A DNA stretch of 64,000 nt from assembly GCA_035048815.1 (NCBI GenBank), contig JAUCBN010000062.1:1374001-1438000 (forward strand), given 5' to 3'. Position 1 is the stretch's first letter. Every line of letters begins with the position of its first letter. The DNA comes from Abelmoschus esculentus. Lineage: Eukaryota; Streptophyta; Magnoliopsida; Malvales; Malvaceae. This document shows, in pieces, positions 61,174-64,000 of the stretch. A model generated the notes under the pieces. It had not been told where the DNA came from. It was given only the letters and a program-made list of their open reading frames with translations, and searched no databases. The translations under genes were made by a program, and so were the position numbers.

Positions 61174-62402
61174 TTAAGGCTCCTCCGAAGGCGAAACTTC
61201 CTCGTATGTCCATTCGTGCGCTTTCCACTCAGGCAGTTGTTGAATCACCAGCTGCATTGGTTACGTACAATATCATTTTAATGCCACATTTTTCTAATCA
61301 CGAAGAAGAAAAGCCTGAGAAAGTTTACAAACCATTCCCCTTGAATCTGGTTTACCAACAGTTGTTTGGCAGGCTAGTCTCCAATTTTTCGGTTTCTGCA
61401 AATCACTCAGGATGAGCATACGAGTATGTTATTCGACCTTCACTCGAAGTCCGGATAACATAAGTCCAGATAACAATAGTGTGAAATGAAGAGTTATGGT
61501 ATGATGTAAAGTACCCTCTTCAGCTTTTCCTTCTCTTTGTCTGTCCGAGGGCTGAGCAACTCCTTCCCTTCCACAACCTAAGACATAGAAAAGAAAATTT
61601 GAGAAAATCAAAAATCGATTCGAAGCATCTAGTTTGATCTTCGAAACGAAAATAGAACTATAACTATAACTATAATGCTACAGTCCACTGTCTCCCCTTA
61701 CAATTGCAGGCTTGCAGCTATTCCCCATGAGCATAATACCTATATCCGAGTAGTAGCTAACTTATCCGAACCGATAACATTTCATTCGGCACGAAATGAA
61801 AATGAAATTAATATTTTAAAACAATAATCTATTGTTTGAAGATAGCATTCACCTCAACCATACAAGTTCCACAGGTCCCTCCTCCTGCACAGTTGAGCAG
61901 AGGCCTACCCTGAAAATTAACATCAGCCCTCAAAATCATTTTCTTCAACAATGGCATTTACATAAACATAGATTGTGCAATCAGTAATTTTACGAACTTA
62001 CATACGGTCCATACAACTCGATGTTATTATCCAGCATTACATCCCTAAGTTTCTGCCCACCACAAGCCTTACGAAAATGTACATCCGGTGTACCATCCGG
62101 CAACAAAACAGACTAAGCAAGCAAAATCAACAGTTCCATAAGTTCTGCAACTCCATATTGAGCAAATATACACACTAGCACTTTGAACTTACATGAACAA
62201 ATGCAAAATCAACAGCAGGTGGTTCATTTGACTCTTTTCCCTCTTCCGTGACAGCGGATTCACTGCCGGAGACGGTGCTAACAGCTCTGATTCTGCGTCT
62301 AGAGAAGTTAAGGACGGTGCCGGAGTTGCGTCTGAAGTTGAATTTGCTAGAAACAGATGATGTAGCAGCTAAGCCATGAATGGTAAGGTGGAGAGTGGCC
62401 AT
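61174..62402 (-). CDS. PNSB3: Photosynthetic NDH subunit of subcomplex B 3 (2Fe-2S ferredoxin-like)
   Basis: Subunit of the chloroplast NADH dehydrogenase-like complex (NDF4 in Arabidopsis), acting in cyclic electron flow. Six exons: 62402-62193, 62112-62002, 61909-61853, 61577-61515, about 61396-61334 and 61251-61174, giving about 193 residues. The first roughly 45 residues (MATLHLTIHGLAATSSVSSK, then Arg-rich) look like a transit peptide. The iron-sulphur loop is NCAGGGTCGTCMVE, with a further Cys in WRLACQTTVGK, consistent with a 2Fe-2S centre. LLSPRTDKEKEKLKRKPKNW and VIQQLPEWKAHEW are family landmarks. All boundaries are GT-AG and in frame. The final tail (TYEEVSPSEEP) extends slightly past the usual end. 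Confidence 0.9.
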
Positions 62403-64000
62403 GTTCAGATATTTGTGAAGATAATATAAAGGCCTTTCTTCTATTACTTTTTAGTCTTGGATGAATGTGATGTAGCAGTTGATTTAATATGTTTTGCATG
62501 GCCTATTATTTGGAGGCACTAGGCAGGCAGAGTGTGTGGTGGTTCTTTTTTATCTTATCTAAGATTTAGTGTGGGGGAGAAGGTTGATCATGGGCTTTAC
62601 TTTAGGCCCAATAAATGAAAAGCCCATTGGAACAAATGGTATAAATTAGGCAGATCACATGTATATTAAAAATCCGAGAAAAAATATTACATGCACCGAC
62701 CGTATAATTTAGAGTTTAAAGTTTAAAAGTTCGGGTTTAAAAGAATTTGCTCTTTCAAGTGGGATCATATATTGAAACTCTTAAGTTCATTAAAAATATT
62801 ATGTTCTGTCCTCGGAATGAACCCTAATGAAACTACCAATTTTAGATAATCAACAAAAAGGTTAACAACAAATAATAACTATATAATTTAGAATTTTTTA
62901 AAAATATATATATATATTATTAAAAAATTATATTCGTCTCGCTCAAATTTTATAAATTTACTCTTTTAAATTTTAGATTCATACCCTGACATAAAATCTT
63001 GCGTTTATACATCTATATACAAGATGAGTCTATCACATGCGTCGAACACTATTGAATACTTGACAGGTGAAATCAGAAATTTATTATAGAGGGGACCAAA
63101 TTATATATTTTAATTTTTTTATTGGTGAGGATCAAAACGATTGCTTTAGAAAAAATTATATATTAAAAAAAATTATTTATATTTAATATATAAAAATAAC
63201 AATTAGCGGGGGACCGGGTACCTTTAAACCCCCTTGGTTCCGCCACTGAACATCACTAACGTTGGACATTGTTGAACATTATATTGAATCTATCGTTCTT
63301 TTATTAATAGTATTCAGCGTTAATGATACCCAGCGATGTTCGATAGCTGACATAAAATTTTCCTCTCTATATAACTACATCAGTGCATGTGGTCTTGTTG
63401 TGAAATCACGTGCATGTTTTTTTGTTGCTTGCTCTATATCCACATGACTTTGCCTTTCTTCACTCCCTTCCCATGCATGCACATGCTCGTATTAAATACG
63501 TAATGTACGTATACCATGTACTTTGTACATATACACTTTAAATAATAATATTTAGTTTATATTTACAAAAACTTTTTATAAAGTATACCAAAAAAATCAA
63601 ATTCTCGCCTTATCTCTAACATCTTGTTTATATAAATTCAAGATAATCTTAAGCAAATATAATCTACAGATGAGAAAATCAAAAATAAAATATTAAGAAT
63701 GTATAAACTAATTAAATTTTCACTTATAATTAATTAATAAATATATACTTTTGATCACTAATTTCACTAGTAGACTTGGTTTGTCACGTTATCCGTAATT
63801 TTTAACCAATAAAAATTATTTATTTTATCATAATTATTCATGTTATTAATTAATTTTTAGAAAATATATATTTTAAATAACATGAAAAAAATGAGTGAAA
63901 AATTATTGATTGGAAAAAAAATAAATTAAAAGATTGTGGTGAAACGGGTAGTTATGATTGGATGAGACCATGACTGATATGATAAGCAAAGTTTATGATA
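62403..64000. other. Intergenic AT-rich DNA
   Basis: Promoter side of PNSB3, then AT-rich sequence. At about 63086-63250 the strings GAGGGGACCAAATTA and CCCCCTTGGTTCCGCCACTG resemble the ends of a common plant repeat also hinted at 49147. No gene is seen up to the end of the window. Confidence 0.45.

Noticed and set aside
1..64000. CRISPR arrays, operons, phage or viral genes, organellar DNA insertions
   Set aside because: None was seen. The sequence is ordinary plant nuclear DNA with introns; the periodic repeats found are transposons, microsatellites or degenerate direct repeats.

Overview
This window is plant nuclear DNA: AT-rich, with intron-bearing genes, two nuclear tRNA loci and many short transposon remnants. 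The genes are angiosperm families: Aux/IAA, chloroplast NADP-malic enzyme, a MUT9-like kinase, a SAWADEE-homeodomain gene, bHLH, PEX2, THA8 and PNSB3. Several products resemble Malvaceae (cotton or cacao) sequences as I remember them, so a cotton-like eudicot is likely. That is an inference, because no search was run.

Layout. At 0.26-2.0 kb (-) is an intact five-exon Aux/IAA gene of the IAA26/IAA18 type. From 2.4 to 8.9 kb there is only repeat-rich DNA. At 9.0-11.0 kb (+) is an unrecognised gene with a near-perfect destruction box. From 12.1 to 22.3 kb lie an inverted-repeat element with a telomere-like core, a broken and internally duplicated poly(A)-binding-protein pseudogene, and a block of degenerate direct repeats. 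At 23.5-25.6 kb (+) is a two-TM protein gene with a frameshift and three AACGG cell-cycle boxes upstream. At 25.6-26.5 kb (-) is a 2-oxoglutarate dioxygenase pseudogene, followed at 26.8-31.2 kb (-) by a chloroplast-type NADP-malic enzyme of about 20 exons.

After 5 kb of repeats comes a SAWADEE-homeodomain (SHH2-like) gene with one wrecked exon (36.2-38.5 kb, +). It converges on a MUT9-like/HD16-type casein kinase gene (39.2-44.1 kb, -). The rest holds a tRNA-Lys with a one-base loss in the T loop (45.6 kb), a bHLH gene (49.6-52.6 kb, -), PEX2 (54.2-57.3 kb, -), the chloroplast RNA-splicing factor THA8 (58.6-59.2 kb, -), tRNA-Ser(CGA) (59.4 kb, -), a decaying IAA27-like Aux/IAA copy (60.1-61.0 kb, +) and PNSB3 of the chloroplast NDH complex (61.2-62.4 kb, -).

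The genes do not form a functional cluster. The most distinctive content is in the repeats. A hAT-like family has TAGGGRTG ends and 8-bp target duplications in most copies. A Mutator-like MITE family has an interior of degenerate telomere-like heptamers and perfect 9-bp target duplications in two copies. A near-perfect 220-bp hairpin is nested inside one hAT-like copy.
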